Assembly (NCBI RefSeq): GCF_019774615.1
Contig: NZ_CP081496.1
Coordinates: forward strand, 6,200,001 to 6,264,000
Direction of reading: 5' to 3'
DNA length: 64,000 nt
From: Streptomyces sp. BHT-5-2
GTDB taxonomy: Bacteria > Actinomycetota > Actinomycetes > Streptomycetales > Streptomycetaceae
Below are positions 50,930 through 58,882 of the stretch, piece by piece (position 1 is the stretch's first letter; the number at the start of each line of letters is the position of its first letter). The translations under genes and the position numbers were made by a program. The notes below the pieces were generated by a model. The model did no database searches, was not told the origin of the DNA, and worked only from the letters and a program-made list of their open reading frames with translations.

Positions 50930-52102
50930 TCAGGCCGGCCGGACGCTCGCGGTCAGCAGCTCCACGAAGCCGATGTCCGCGCGGGCCACCCCGAACGCCT
51001 CCGCGCGCAGCAAGGTGCGCTCGGCCCAGGCGCGGTGCGGCTTCACCTCGTTCATCTTGTTGGTGTACGAGGAGCGCAGCACCCCGCCGTCGCCGCGCTC
51101 GGGGCGCAGGATGTCGGTGGCGTCGCTGTATTCCTCGTGGCTGACGACCGACAGGGCGTGCACCGGGGCGACGTGCGAGGGGTGGATGCAGGTCTTGCCG
51201 GTCAGGCCGTTGGCGCGGTCCAGTTCGATCTCGCGCAGCAGGCCGTCCATGTCGTGCTCGATCAGGCTGGTGCGCAGCTCCTCGGCCTGGCCCAGGAATG
51301 GGCTGCGGCGCAGCTGCGGCTTGAACATCCGCTCGTGCAGCCGGAAGTACTCCCACACCGGTCCGGTGACGGTGAAGCCGGTGCCGTCCGCGCGGCCGAG
51401 GACGTTGACGACGTCGGCGATCACGGAGGCGACGATCTGGACGTCGTACGCGGTCATGTCGGGGGCGCGGCGCAGGCCGTAGGCGGAGCAGAAGTCGGTG
51501 ACGCCGAGGCGCAGGGCGAGCACCCGGTCGCGGTGGTGGTCGACGGTGCGGGCGATGCCCTCCAGGGTCGCGGCGCGGCTCTCCAGATGCAGCAGCTGCG
51601 GGGATTCCAGCACCGGCATGGCGAACAGTCGCCGTCCGCAGGCGGATTCGGCGGCGGCCAGCGCTTCCAGGAAGGGTGCGCCGCGCTCCGCGGTGAACTT
51701 GGGAAGTACAAATCCGGACAGCCTTCGCACAGCCTCCCCCAGGCGTCCCACCAGGTCCGGTATCTGGGCCGGTTCGCGGACGCGGACGAAGAGCAGCGGA
51801 AGGTCCTCGCCGCGGGCGGCGGCCTCGTCGAGCAGGGCGAACTGCCGGACGAGGTTCTCCTCGCCGGCCGCCACGTCCCCGTCGCCTATGGAGTCCTCCA
51901 GGCACAGCACCATGGACGTGACGCCGCGGGCGGCCTGCTTGCGGACGTCGGCGGCGAGACGGGAGCGGGTGGCGGGGCTGTAGAGCGTGGCACCGAGGGC
52001 GACGGCGAGCATGCGGGCCGGGGAGTCGGCGGTGAACTCCACCGGCTCCTTGTGGAACAGGGTCTTCCGGATGTCTGGCGCAAGATGCCCAAAGTGCCGC
52101 AT
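50930..52102 (-). CDS. HpcH/HpaI aldolase/citrate-lyase-like protein of the Ter module
   Basis: This 390-residue TIM-barrel protein has ATLYSPATRSRLAADVRKQ, VLCLEDSIGDGD (metal-binding Glu/Asp), FVLPKFTAERG, and MPVLESPQLLH. This is the CitE-like pattern of the citrate-lyase-type enzymes found in Ter operons. It heads the minus-strand operon with the PRTase-StiP and HAD genes (37-bp gap) and is divergent from a TerD gene. It may make or break a C-C bond in the Ter-linked metabolite. Confidence 0.85.
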   Translation of the reverse strand: MRHFGHLAPDIRKTLFHKEPVEFTADSPARMLAVALGATLYSPATRSRLAADVRKQAARGVTSMVLCLEDSIGDGDVAAGEENLVRQFALLDEAAARGEDLPLLFVRVREPAQIPDLVGRLGEAVRRLSGFVLPKFTAERGAPFLEALAAAESACGRRLFAMPVLESPQLLHLESRAATLEGIARTVDHHRDRVLALRLGVTDFCSAYGLRRAPDMTAYDVQIVASVIADVVNVLGRADGTGFTVTGPVWEYFRLHERMFKPQLRRSPFLGQAEELRTSLIEHDMDGLLREIELDRANGLTGKTCIHPSHVAPVHALSVVSHEEYSDATDILRPERGDGGVLRSSYTNKMNEVKPHRAWAERTLLRAEAFGVARADIGFVELLTASVRPA

Positions 52103-52309
52103 AGAACTCCCCGTATAGAGCGGGACCCGGGCACCCCCGCTGCGTCTCGCTGTCTGGATCCAGCCGGTAATCGTACGTGCGCGGGGGTACCGAAAGTTCC
52201 CGTCCGCGGGGAGAATCTCGCCACCCCCGAGCGGCCGCCGGGTGACCGGGAAGCGCCGTGCCCGGCCCCCGCGTTGTGACCGTCACCAGAGGGAAGGCAG
52301 GATTGCGGC

Positions 52310-53410
52310 ATGACGCACGCGATGCTGAAAGGGTCGAACGTACCCCTCGACGCCACGGCCGTCCGGGCCGTCCTGCGCTGGACGCCGGGCGCCGGCGTCC
52401 CCGACGTCGACGCCTCGGCCCTGCTGGTGGGGCCGGACGGACGCGTGCGCTCCGACGAGGACTTCGTCTTCTACAACCAGCCGCGGCACCCCTGCGGCCT
52501 GGTCCGGCACCTGCCCAAGGCCCAGCTGTCCGAGGCGCTGACCGACACCATCGAGGCGGAGCTGACGCCGCTGGACCCGTCGGTGGCGCGGGTGGTGCTC
52601 GCCGCCTCCTCGGACGGCGGCCCGTTCGCCGGGGTGACGGATCTGCGGGTGCTGCTGTACGACGCGGCGGCGCCGGACGGCGAGCCGCTGGCGTACTTCG
52701 ACGTGGTGCCCGAGACCGGCGAGGAGACCGCGCTGATCTGCGGGGAGCTCTACCGGCGCGGCGAGCACTGGAAGTTCCGGGCGCTGGGCCAGGGCTACGA
52801 GAGCGGACTGGTCGGCCTGGCCACGGAGTTCGGCATCTCGGTGGAGGAGAACGACGCGACCGCCGGCCGGCCGGCTCCCGCGGCGGGCTCGCCGTCCCCG
52901 GAGGCGTCCGCCGCGGAGGCCGGCGGCGAGGGGCCCACCGCGGCCGCGCCGCGTCCCGCCGACGGCACACCGCCCGCCGCCGCACCGGCCCCCGCACCGT
53001 CCGGCCCGGTCTCCCCGCCGCCCGGCGCCTGGCCCGAGGAGGCCACCGCGCCGCCCGCCGGCGGCCCGCAGACGGACCCGGACGCGGTCACCCAGCACGT
53101 GCCGGACCGGATGCCGGAACCCTTCTCCGCCGCCCCGCTGCCGCCCGCGCCCACCGGCGGCTACGGCTATCCGGCCAACGTCCCGCCCCCGCCGGCCCAG
53201 CCCCCGGCCCAGCCGACGTACGGGTACCCGGGGCCGCCCCCGCAGCAGCCCTACCACCCGCCGCAACAGCCGCCCGCCTACGGCTATCCGCAGCAGCCCC
53301 CGCCGGTCGCCCCCACGTACGGCTACCCGGTGCCGGCGCAGCCGCAGCCGTTCGTGCCCGACCCGTCGTTCGTCCTGCCGCCCCAGGGGCCGCAGTTCCA
53401 GCGCCGCTGA
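52310..53410 (+). CDS. TerD-family protein with long Pro/Tyr-rich tail
   Basis: This 366-residue protein carries a TerD domain in residues 1-180 (VDASALLVGPDGRVRSDEDFVFYNQP; ALICGELYRRGEHWKFRALGQGYESGL), with the Asp-rich Ca2+-binding segments less conserved than in canonical TerD. The remaining 185 residues are Ala/Pro-rich and end in repeated YGYP motifs (GGYGYP, TYGYP, AYGYP, TYGYP), likely disordered and possibly interacting or phase-separating. Divergent from the CitE-like gene, with a shared 207-bp promoter region. Confidence 0.87.
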   Translation: MTHAMLKGSNVPLDATAVRAVLRWTPGAGVPDVDASALLVGPDGRVRSDEDFVFYNQPRHPCGLVRHLPKAQLSEALTDTIEAELTPLDPSVARVVLAASSDGGPFAGVTDLRVLLYDAAAPDGEPLAYFDVVPETGEETALICGELYRRGEHWKFRALGQGYESGLVGLATEFGISVEENDATAGRPAPAAGSPSPEASAAEAGGEGPTAAAPRPADGTPPAAAPAPAPSGPVSPPPGAWPEEATAPPAGGPQTDPDAVTQHVPDRMPEPFSAAPLPPAPTGGYGYPANVPPPPAQPPAQPTYGYPGPPPQQPYHPPQQPPAYGYPQQPPPVAPTYGYPVPAQPQPFVPDPSFVLPPQGPQFQRR

Positions 53411-53489
53411 CGCCCCCGCGCGAACGGCCGGGGCGCGGGCGGCGCACAGCCGCCCGCGCACCCGGCCGCACCGGTTCCGCGCGGGCCCT

Positions 53490-54236
53490 TCAGACCTTCG
53501 ACTTGTACCCCCGGCCCCACTGGAGCCCCCAGCCGTAGAGCCGGTCGAGCTCGGCCTGGAAGCCGTAGACGTACTTCACCTCGCGCCGCACCGACAGGCC
53601 GTCCTTGCCGTTCTCCAGCATGAAGACGGCGCAGGAACGGGCCTGCGGTGCCCGCTCGTCCAGCTTGACCTCGACCCGCGGCCCGGTGCTCGGGTAGAGC
53701 GTCACCACCGCGTGCGTGCGGTCGAACGCCGGCGTCCCGTCGTAGATGTAGACGAAGATCAGCAGCCGCTTGATCTCGTCGCGATGGTCGAGGTTGACGT
53801 ACAGCGTCTCGCCCGAGCCGGAGCCGAACCGGTCGTCGCCGCTGAGCTTGACGAACGGCGGGCCGTTGAGATCGCCGAGGAAGTCGCCCAGCGGCTGCAC
53901 CACGCCCTTGCTGCCGTCCTGGAGTTCGTACAGACAGGCCAGGTCCAGGTCGACGTTGACCACGGCCGGGCCCTGGGCCTGCACGATCTCGGGCCGGAAC
54001 AGCCGGCTCGGGTTCCGCAGCAGGCTCGCCGAGCGCTGCCCGCCCCGCTCGCCGAAGTCCGAAGTGCGCATCTGCCAGCTCAGATTGACCCGCAGATGTC
54101 CGTTGGCCGCCCCCTGCTTCGTCAGCGAGACGACCGGATTCCGCTTCGTCAGCTCGACGACGTACGACGCGCCGCCGCCGTCGAGTTTCGGCGCGTTGCC
54201 GCGCCACAGGTTCTCCAGGAACGACACCTTTCCCAC
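53490..54236 (-). CDS. TerA-like tellurium-resistance protein
   Basis: The protein has about 248 residues. It contains TerD-superfamily features: LRVNLSWQ, VDLDLACLYELQDGSKGVVQPLG, DRFGSGSGETLYVNLD, and RLLIFVYIYDG. The order corresponds to TerA-type members that keep the Asp-rich Ca2+ sites. No good ribosome-binding site is seen; GTG 54236 is used and GTG 54227 is possible. It lies 92 bp downstream of the DUF475 gene and is probably in the same operon. It is convergent with the YGYP-tailed TerD gene. Confidence 0.82.
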   Translation of the reverse strand: MGKVSFLENLWRGNAPKLDGGGASYVVELTKRNPVVSLTKQGAANGHLRVNLSWQMRTSDFGERGGQRSASLLRNPSRLFRPEIVQAQGPAVVNVDLDLACLYELQDGSKGVVQPLGDFLGDLNGPPFVKLSGDDRFGSGSGETLYVNLDHRDEIKRLLIFVYIYDGTPAFDRTHAVVTLYPSTGPRVEVKLDERAPQARSCAVFMLENGKDGLSVRREVKYVYGFQAELDRLYGWGLQWGRGYKSKV

Positions 54237-54328
54237 CCCATGTTTTCGCCCGTAAACCACCTGCGGGGCGGTCCATGGGTGTGTCCCCGTGGCCGCCCCG
54301 CAGAAAGCGTTCCTCAATAAGAGGCCCG

Positions 54329-55468
54329 TCACACTCCGGACGTCACTTCCGACTGTGCCGACGGCTCCGCGCCCGGCTTGCCCTCGCGCCGGTTGCGCAG
54401 CACCGAGGAGCCGAAGGAGAGCGCGATCAGCACGATGCCGACCAGGCCGGTGACGACCTCGTTGATCTCGTAGCGGATCGTGGCGAGCAGGATGACGCCC
54501 AGCGCGCCGATGGCGTAGTGCGCACCGTGCTCCAGGTAGACGTAGTCGTCCAGGGTGCCCTTGCGGACCAGGAAGACGGTCAGCGAGCGGATGTACATCG
54601 CGCCGATGCCCAGGCCCAGGGCCATCTCGAAGATGTCGTTGGTGATGGCGAACGCGCCGATGACCCCGTCGAAGGAGAACGAGGCGTCGATGACCTCCAG
54701 GTAGAGGAACATGAAGAACGCCGCCTTGCCGGCCAGCCCCGCCACGGAGCCCGCCTTGGCGCCCTTCTTCTCCGCCGCGGCCGCCTCGGCGCCGTCCCCG
54801 TCCTCGGCCTCGTCGTCCTCCAGGCGGCCCTCGAAGTAGCCGGAGATCCCGCCGACGACGAGATAGGTGATCAGGCCCGCGATACCGGACAGCAGGACCG
54901 TGATGGTCTTGTCGCCACCGCCGTGCGCGGCGTGCGGCGCCACCGTCATGGCGCTGACCAGCAGGACGACCAGGGCCACGATGATGGAGAGGGTGTCGAG
55001 CTTGCCGATCCGGGCGAGCGGCTTCTCGATCCACGACAGCCACTTGTAGTCGCGGTCCTCGAAGATGAAGTCGAGGAAGATCATCAGCAGGAAGATGCCA
55101 CCGAAGGCCGCGATGGCCGGGTGCGCGCTGGTGACCAGTTGCTCGTAGTGCGCCTTGTCGTTGACGGCGAGCTGGACCGCCTCGATCGGCCCCATCTTCG
55201 CGGTGATCGCGACGATGACGACGGGGAAGACCAGCCGCATGCCGAACACCGCGACGAGGATGCCGACGGTGAGGAAGATCTTCTGCCAGAAGGCGTTCAT
55301 CTTGCGCAGGATGCCCGCGTTGATGACCGCGTTGTCGAAGGACAGCGAGATCTCCAGGATGGACAGGATCCCGACGATCGCGAGCCCCTGCCACCCCCAG
55401 AGGACGCCGGCCAGGCCGAGGCCGAGCACCGTGATGGCGAACGACCAGCCAAAGGTTTTCAGGAGCAC
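54329..55468 (-). CDS. TerC-superfamily integral membrane protein (DUF475)
   Basis: This 379-residue protein has about nine hydrophobic helices. The TerC hallmark acidic membrane motifs appear twice: SILEISLSFDNAVINAGIL and YLEVIDASFSFDGVIGAFAIT, which carry Glu/Asp residues thought to bind metal ions. A Glu/Asp/Ala-rich cytoplasmic loop lies in the middle. Such proteins act in metal (for example Mn2+) efflux and in Ter complexes. It is next to the TerA-like gene and downstream of two terD genes. Confidence 0.9.
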   Translation of the reverse strand: MLLKTFGWSFAITVLGLGLAGVLWGWQGLAIVGILSILEISLSFDNAVINAGILRKMNAFWQKIFLTVGILVAVFGMRLVFPVVIVAITAKMGPIEAVQLAVNDKAHYEQLVTSAHPAIAAFGGIFLLMIFLDFIFEDRDYKWLSWIEKPLARIGKLDTLSIIVALVVLLVSAMTVAPHAAHGGGDKTITVLLSGIAGLITYLVVGGISGYFEGRLEDDEAEDGDGAEAAAAEKKGAKAGSVAGLAGKAAFFMFLYLEVIDASFSFDGVIGAFAITNDIFEMALGLGIGAMYIRSLTVFLVRKGTLDDYVYLEHGAHYAIGALGVILLATIRYEINEVVTGLVGIVLIALSFGSSVLRNRREGKPGAEPSAQSEVTSGV

Positions 55469-55914
55469 TGCCTACCCATTCCCTCGCTGTGTGGGTCCCC
55501 CGCGCGCAGTGCGCGGCGCTTTGCTAAACGTTGACCCGAAGTGTAGAGCGCTTCCCCTCCGGCCGGGCCGGTCGGCCCCGGCCCGGCCGGAGAGTCGCAG
55601 GTGGGGCCGTCGTCAGCTCCGCCGTCGGGCCCTCTCGAAGATCACGAGGAACGGCGAGACATATCCGGACGCCTCGACGGGCGTGGCCCGGCCGGCCGCG
55701 ACGAGCGCGACGCCGGCGGCCAACGCCGCGCAGTACATGAGGGCCTGACGCGCCGCGGCCGGCCGGCCGCTCGGACCCGCGTGACCGCCTGGGCATGATG
55801 AGCACACTCCCGTCCTTCGAGAGCGGCGGGCCCAGGAAGGCCACCCGCCTCGTCGCCGGCGCAGCGGGTGGCCTTCCGTCTCCTTGCCGCCAACCACACT
55901 CTGTGCGTGGCCGT
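55469..55914. other. Intergenic region between terD and the DUF475 gene
   Basis: Contains the terD terminator, a short hydrophobic minus-strand frame (55613-55739, ending in FLVIFERARRRS, without a clear ribosome-binding site), and near 55525-55540 a segment AACGTTGACCCGAAG that resembles the terD 3' end. The last may be a terD relic. Confidence 0.5.
55835..55877 (-). terminator. Hairpin terminator after terD
   Basis: GGAAGGCCACCCGC pairs perfectly with GCGGGTGGCCTTCC (55864-55877). It lies 38 bp downstream of the minus-strand terD stop. Confidence 0.75.
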
Positions 55915-56490
55915 TTACGAAACGTTGACCCCGAAGTCCAGGGCGATGCCCCGCAGACCCGACGCGTACCCCTGACCCACGGCCCGGAACTTCCACTCGC
56001 CGTTGCGGCGGTAGACCTCGCCGAAGATCATCGCCGTTTCGCCGGCGGCGTCCTCGCTGAGGTCGTAGCGGGCCAGTTCGCCGCCGTCGGCCTGATCGAC
56101 GATCCGGATGAAGGCGTTGCTGACCTGGCCGAAGCTCTGGCCGCGCAGATCGGCCTCGTGGATGGAGACCGGGAAGACGATGGCCTCCACCTCCTCGGGC
56201 ACCTGCGTGAGGTCGACCAGGATGGTCTCGTCGTCGCCCTCTCCCTCACCGGTGAGGTTGTCACCGGTGTGCTCGACGGAACCCTCGGGGCTCTTGAGGT
56301 TGTTGTAGAAGACGAAGTACTCGTCCCCCAGCACCCGGCCCGACCGGCACAGCAGCGCGCTGGCGTCGAGGTCGAAGGGTGCTCCCGTGGTGGACCGTGC
56401 GTCCCAGCCGAGGCCGACCGTGATCTGGGTGAGATTCGGTGCCGCCTTGGACAGGGAGACATTGCCCCCCTTGGCGAGTGTCACGCCCAT
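55915..56490 (-). CDS. terD: TerD-family stress protein
   Basis: This 191-residue canonical TerD has GVTLAKGGNVSLSK, GLGWDAR, FDLDASALL, VEHTGDNLTGEGEGDDE (Ca2+-binding acidic loop), VFPVSIHEAD, and WKFRAVGQGYASGLRGIALDFGVNV. It is a cytosolic Ca2+-binding protein of the tellurite/stress response. ATG at 56490 follows GGGGAGG. The neighbouring copy upstream is highly similar, so this is a tandem duplication. Confidence 0.93.
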   Translation of the reverse strand: MGVTLAKGGNVSLSKAAPNLTQITVGLGWDARSTTGAPFDLDASALLCRSGRVLGDEYFVFYNNLKSPEGSVEHTGDNLTGEGEGDDETILVDLTQVPEEVEAIVFPVSIHEADLRGQSFGQVSNAFIRIVDQADGGELARYDLSEDAAGETAMIFGEVYRRNGEWKFRAVGQGYASGLRGIALDFGVNVS

Positions 56491-56603
56491 GGTGTTCGTT
56501 TCCTCCCCGGTATCGGTGCGGGACGCCGCTCGCGCCCCGGAAACGCGCCCGGCGCCGCACTCCCCGGACGGGGCGTACGGCGCCGGACGCGGTCGCCGTG
56601 CGG

Positions 56604-57179
56604 TCAGACGTTGACCCCGAAGTCCTGCGCGATGCCGCGCAGACCCGAGGCGTAGCCCTGGCCGATGGCACGGAACTTCCACTCCGCGCCGTTGCGGTAC
56701 AGCTCGCCGAAGACCATGGCGGTCTCGGTCGAGGCGTCCTCGCTGAGGTCGTAGCGCGCCAGTTCCTTGCCGTCGGCCTGGTTGACCACGCGGATGTAGG
56801 CGTTGCGGACCTGACCGAAGCTCTGCTGACGGGTCTCGGCGTCGTAGATCGACACCGGGAAGACGATCTTGTCGACGTCGGCGGGGACACCGGCGAGGTT
56901 CACCTTGATGGCCTCGTCGTCGCCCTCGCCCTCACCGGTGAGGTTGTCGCCGGTGTGCTCCACCGAACCGCACGGGCTCTTGAGGTTGTTGAAGAACACG
57001 AAGTTCTGGTCGTTGGCCACCTTGCCCTGGTCGTTCGTCAGCAGGGCGCTGGCGTCCAGGTCGAAGTCCGTACCGGTGGTGGTACGCGCGTCCCAGCCCA
57101 GACCGACGAGGACGGCGGTCAGATTGGGGGCTTCCTTCGTCAGCGAGACGTTGCCGCCCTTGCTGAGGCTGACTCCCAC
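56604..57179 (-). CDS. terD: TerD-family stress protein
   Basis: This 191-residue second canonical TerD has the same motifs as its downstream neighbour (GLGWDAR, FDLDASALL, HTGDNLTGEGEGDDE, VFPVSIYDAE). GTG at 57179 follows GGGAGG. It is the first gene of the minus-strand ter cluster. A GGATCAA-CGAT-TTGATCC dyad lies 61 bp upstream, a candidate operator for the cluster. Confidence 0.93.
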   Translation of the reverse strand: MGVSLSKGGNVSLTKEAPNLTAVLVGLGWDARTTTGTDFDLDASALLTNDQGKVANDQNFVFFNNLKSPCGSVEHTGDNLTGEGEGDDEAIKVNLAGVPADVDKIVFPVSIYDAETRQQSFGQVRNAYIRVVNQADGKELARYDLSEDASTETAMVFGELYRNGAEWKFRAIGQGYASGLRGIAQDFGVNV

Positions 57180-57239
57180 GAGTCCTCCCGTAGATTCGAG
57201 GGGTACGTCAAGATCTGCGCCCCCATCGTGCATGGCATC

Positions 57240-57257
57240 GGATCAACGATTTGATCC
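57240..57257. promoter_or_regulatory. Perfect dyad upstream of terD
   Basis: GGATCAA-CGAT-TTGATCC, 7-4-7, in the short interval between terD and the peroxiredoxin gene. A likely regulator site for the ter cluster. Confidence 0.55.
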
Positions 57258-57353
57258 TAGTGAGCGGTTCCCGCCGAATGCAGATATCGCACACGGATCC
57301 CGTCGGATGTCCGATCGGCCACCGCGCACTCCATGACCGGAGGGGCTGCGGGA

Positions 57354-57812
57354 TCAGAGGGCTTCGAGGGCCTTGACGTAGTCGTCGAGGTCACGGGCGT
57401 CGGGCAGGCCGTTGACGACCGTCCAGCGCACCACGCCCTCCTTGTCGATGACGAAGGTGCCGCGGACCGCGCAGCCCTTCTCCTCGTCGAAGACGCCGTA
57501 CGCCCGGGAGACCTCGCCGTGCGGCCAGAAGTCCGACAGCAGCGGGTACTCCAGGCCCTCCTGCTCGGCGAACACCCGCAGCGAGAACGGCGAGTCGTTG
57601 GAGACCGCCAGCAGCTGCACGTCGTCGTTGACGAACTTCGGCAGTTCGTCACGGAGGGCGCACAGCTCACCGGTGCACACGCCGGTGAAGGCGAAGGGGT
57701 AGAAGAGCACCACGACGTTCTTCTCGCCGCGGAAGTCGGAGAGCTTCACCAGCTCGCCGTGCTGGTTCTTCAGCTCAAAATCCGGAGCCTTGGTGCCGAC
57801 CTCGATCGCCAT
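57354..57812 (-). CDS. Peroxiredoxin, AhpE-like
   Basis: This 152-residue AhpC/TSA-fold protein has PFAFTGVCTGEL, the PxxxTxxC motif with peroxidatic Cys at about 46 and another Cys at about 51. Also present: APDFELKNQHGE, AVSNDSPFSLRVFAE, and VRGTFVIDKEGVVRWTVV. Length and sequence fit the AhpE subgroup, which reduces peroxides with mycothiol/mycoredoxin. Located between the ter cluster and DUF3052. Confidence 0.9.
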   Translation of the reverse strand: MAIEVGTKAPDFELKNQHGELVKLSDFRGEKNVVVLFYPFAFTGVCTGELCALRDELPKFVNDDVQLLAVSNDSPFSLRVFAEQEGLEYPLLSDFWPHGEVSRAYGVFDEEKGCAVRGTFVIDKEGVVRWTVVNGLPDARDLDDYVKALEAL

Positions 57813-57880
57813 GGGACTGGGTCCTTCCGCGTCACTCTCAACTGGACGCGACCACCCTACGCGCCCGCCCCTGAACTGCG

Positions 57881-57917
57881 CCGAGCCCCTTCCGGATCGG
57901 CTCCGGGAGGGGCTCGG
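57881..57917 (-). terminator. Hairpin terminator after the DUF3052 gene
   Basis: CCGAGCCCCT-t-CCGG pairs with CCGG-g-AGGGGCTCGG. Confidence 0.7.
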
Positions 57918-57942
57918 CGAGGACGTGAGGTGACGCGGCCGG

Positions 57943-58365
57943 TCAGCGCTTGGGCGAGATCAGCCGGCTGCCGGTCCAGTCCTTGCCGGCGTTGATGCTC
58001 CGGGTCTGGGACAGACCCGAGGTCTGTGCGGCCTCGTTGATGTCGCTCGGCTCGATATAGCCGTCGCGGCCCGTCTTGGGCGTCAGCAGCCAGATCTGGC
58101 CGCCTTCGTCGATCAGACCGATGGCGTCCACCAGCGCGTCCGTGAGATCACCGTCGTCGTCTCGGAACCACAGGACGACGACATCGGCGACGTCGTCGTA
58201 GTCCTCGTCCTCGAGTTCCTGGCCGATGATGGCCTCGATGCCTTCGCGGAGCTCCTGCTCGACGTCGTCGTCGTAGCCGATCTCCTGGACCACCTGTCCG
58301 GGCTCGAACCCCAGCTTGGTGGCAGGGTTGGTCCGCTCCTCCGCGTGGTCCGCGGTCGCGCTCAC
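57943..58365 (-). CDS. DUF3052-family protein
   Basis: This 140-residue acidic actinobacterial protein has KLGFEPGQVVQEIGYDDDV, VVLWFRDDDGDLTDALVDAIGLIDEGGQIWLLTPK, and INEAAQTSGLSQTRSINAGKDW. This fits DUF3052, for which no biochemical role is established; the fold of the middle part resembles methyltransferase-like DUFs. GTG at 58365 follows GGAGGC at ideal spacing. It is conserved next to aceE in Streptomyces as I recall. Confidence 0.85.
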   Translation of the reverse strand: MSATADHAEERTNPATKLGFEPGQVVQEIGYDDDVEQELREGIEAIIGQELEDEDYDDVADVVVLWFRDDDGDLTDALVDAIGLIDEGGQIWLLTPKTGRDGYIEPSDINEAAQTSGLSQTRSINAGKDWTGSRLISPKR

Positions 58366-58882
58366 GGATTGCCTCCTGTCATGTTTCGGAAAGTACTCGG
58401 GGACTCCGCGCGTGCGCGGAGCATTGGGCGTAGTCCACACGTGACGGGCGGATCGCGCAAGTACCCGGCGATCGAGACCGCCGAAACGGTGACGATCGAC
58501 GCGCCTGCCACTGCGGCCCGGCCCCCACCAGGACACCATGAAGTGATACCCACCACAGCATTGTGCCGGGTATATGGGGTACGGGGGAAGGAATGGCCCC
58601 CGCGCAGGGTATCGGAGCGTCCCGCCCGTGCCGCCGGGCATGGCACGGCCGCACGCGGACCCCTTTCGAGATGGGCGTATGGTTGCGATTTGGCCGACCA
58701 CAGGTACCGGCCCTTTCAGCGCCCTCTCTCAGCGGGTGGTTACCCATCGGTAGAGGTGACGTATCCCAGTGGCTCGGTACACGATGGAAGACGGCGCGAC
58801 ACAAGGCACAGACAGCATTCGTCCCCGTGCGCAGCGGCAGCAGCAGGCAGAGCACGACACGAACCGAACACGAAGGAACAGC
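58366..58882. other. Divergent intergenic region upstream of aceE
   Basis: About 517 bp without a supported gene. It should hold promoters for DUF3052 and aceE. The open frame from 58769 is an N-terminal extension that lacks the conserved AceE sequence. Confidence 0.55.

Noticed and set aside
55613..55739. Small hydrophobic minus-strand peptide
   Set aside because: Only about 41 codons, without a Shine-Dalgarno sequence; kept as a note in the intergenic entry.
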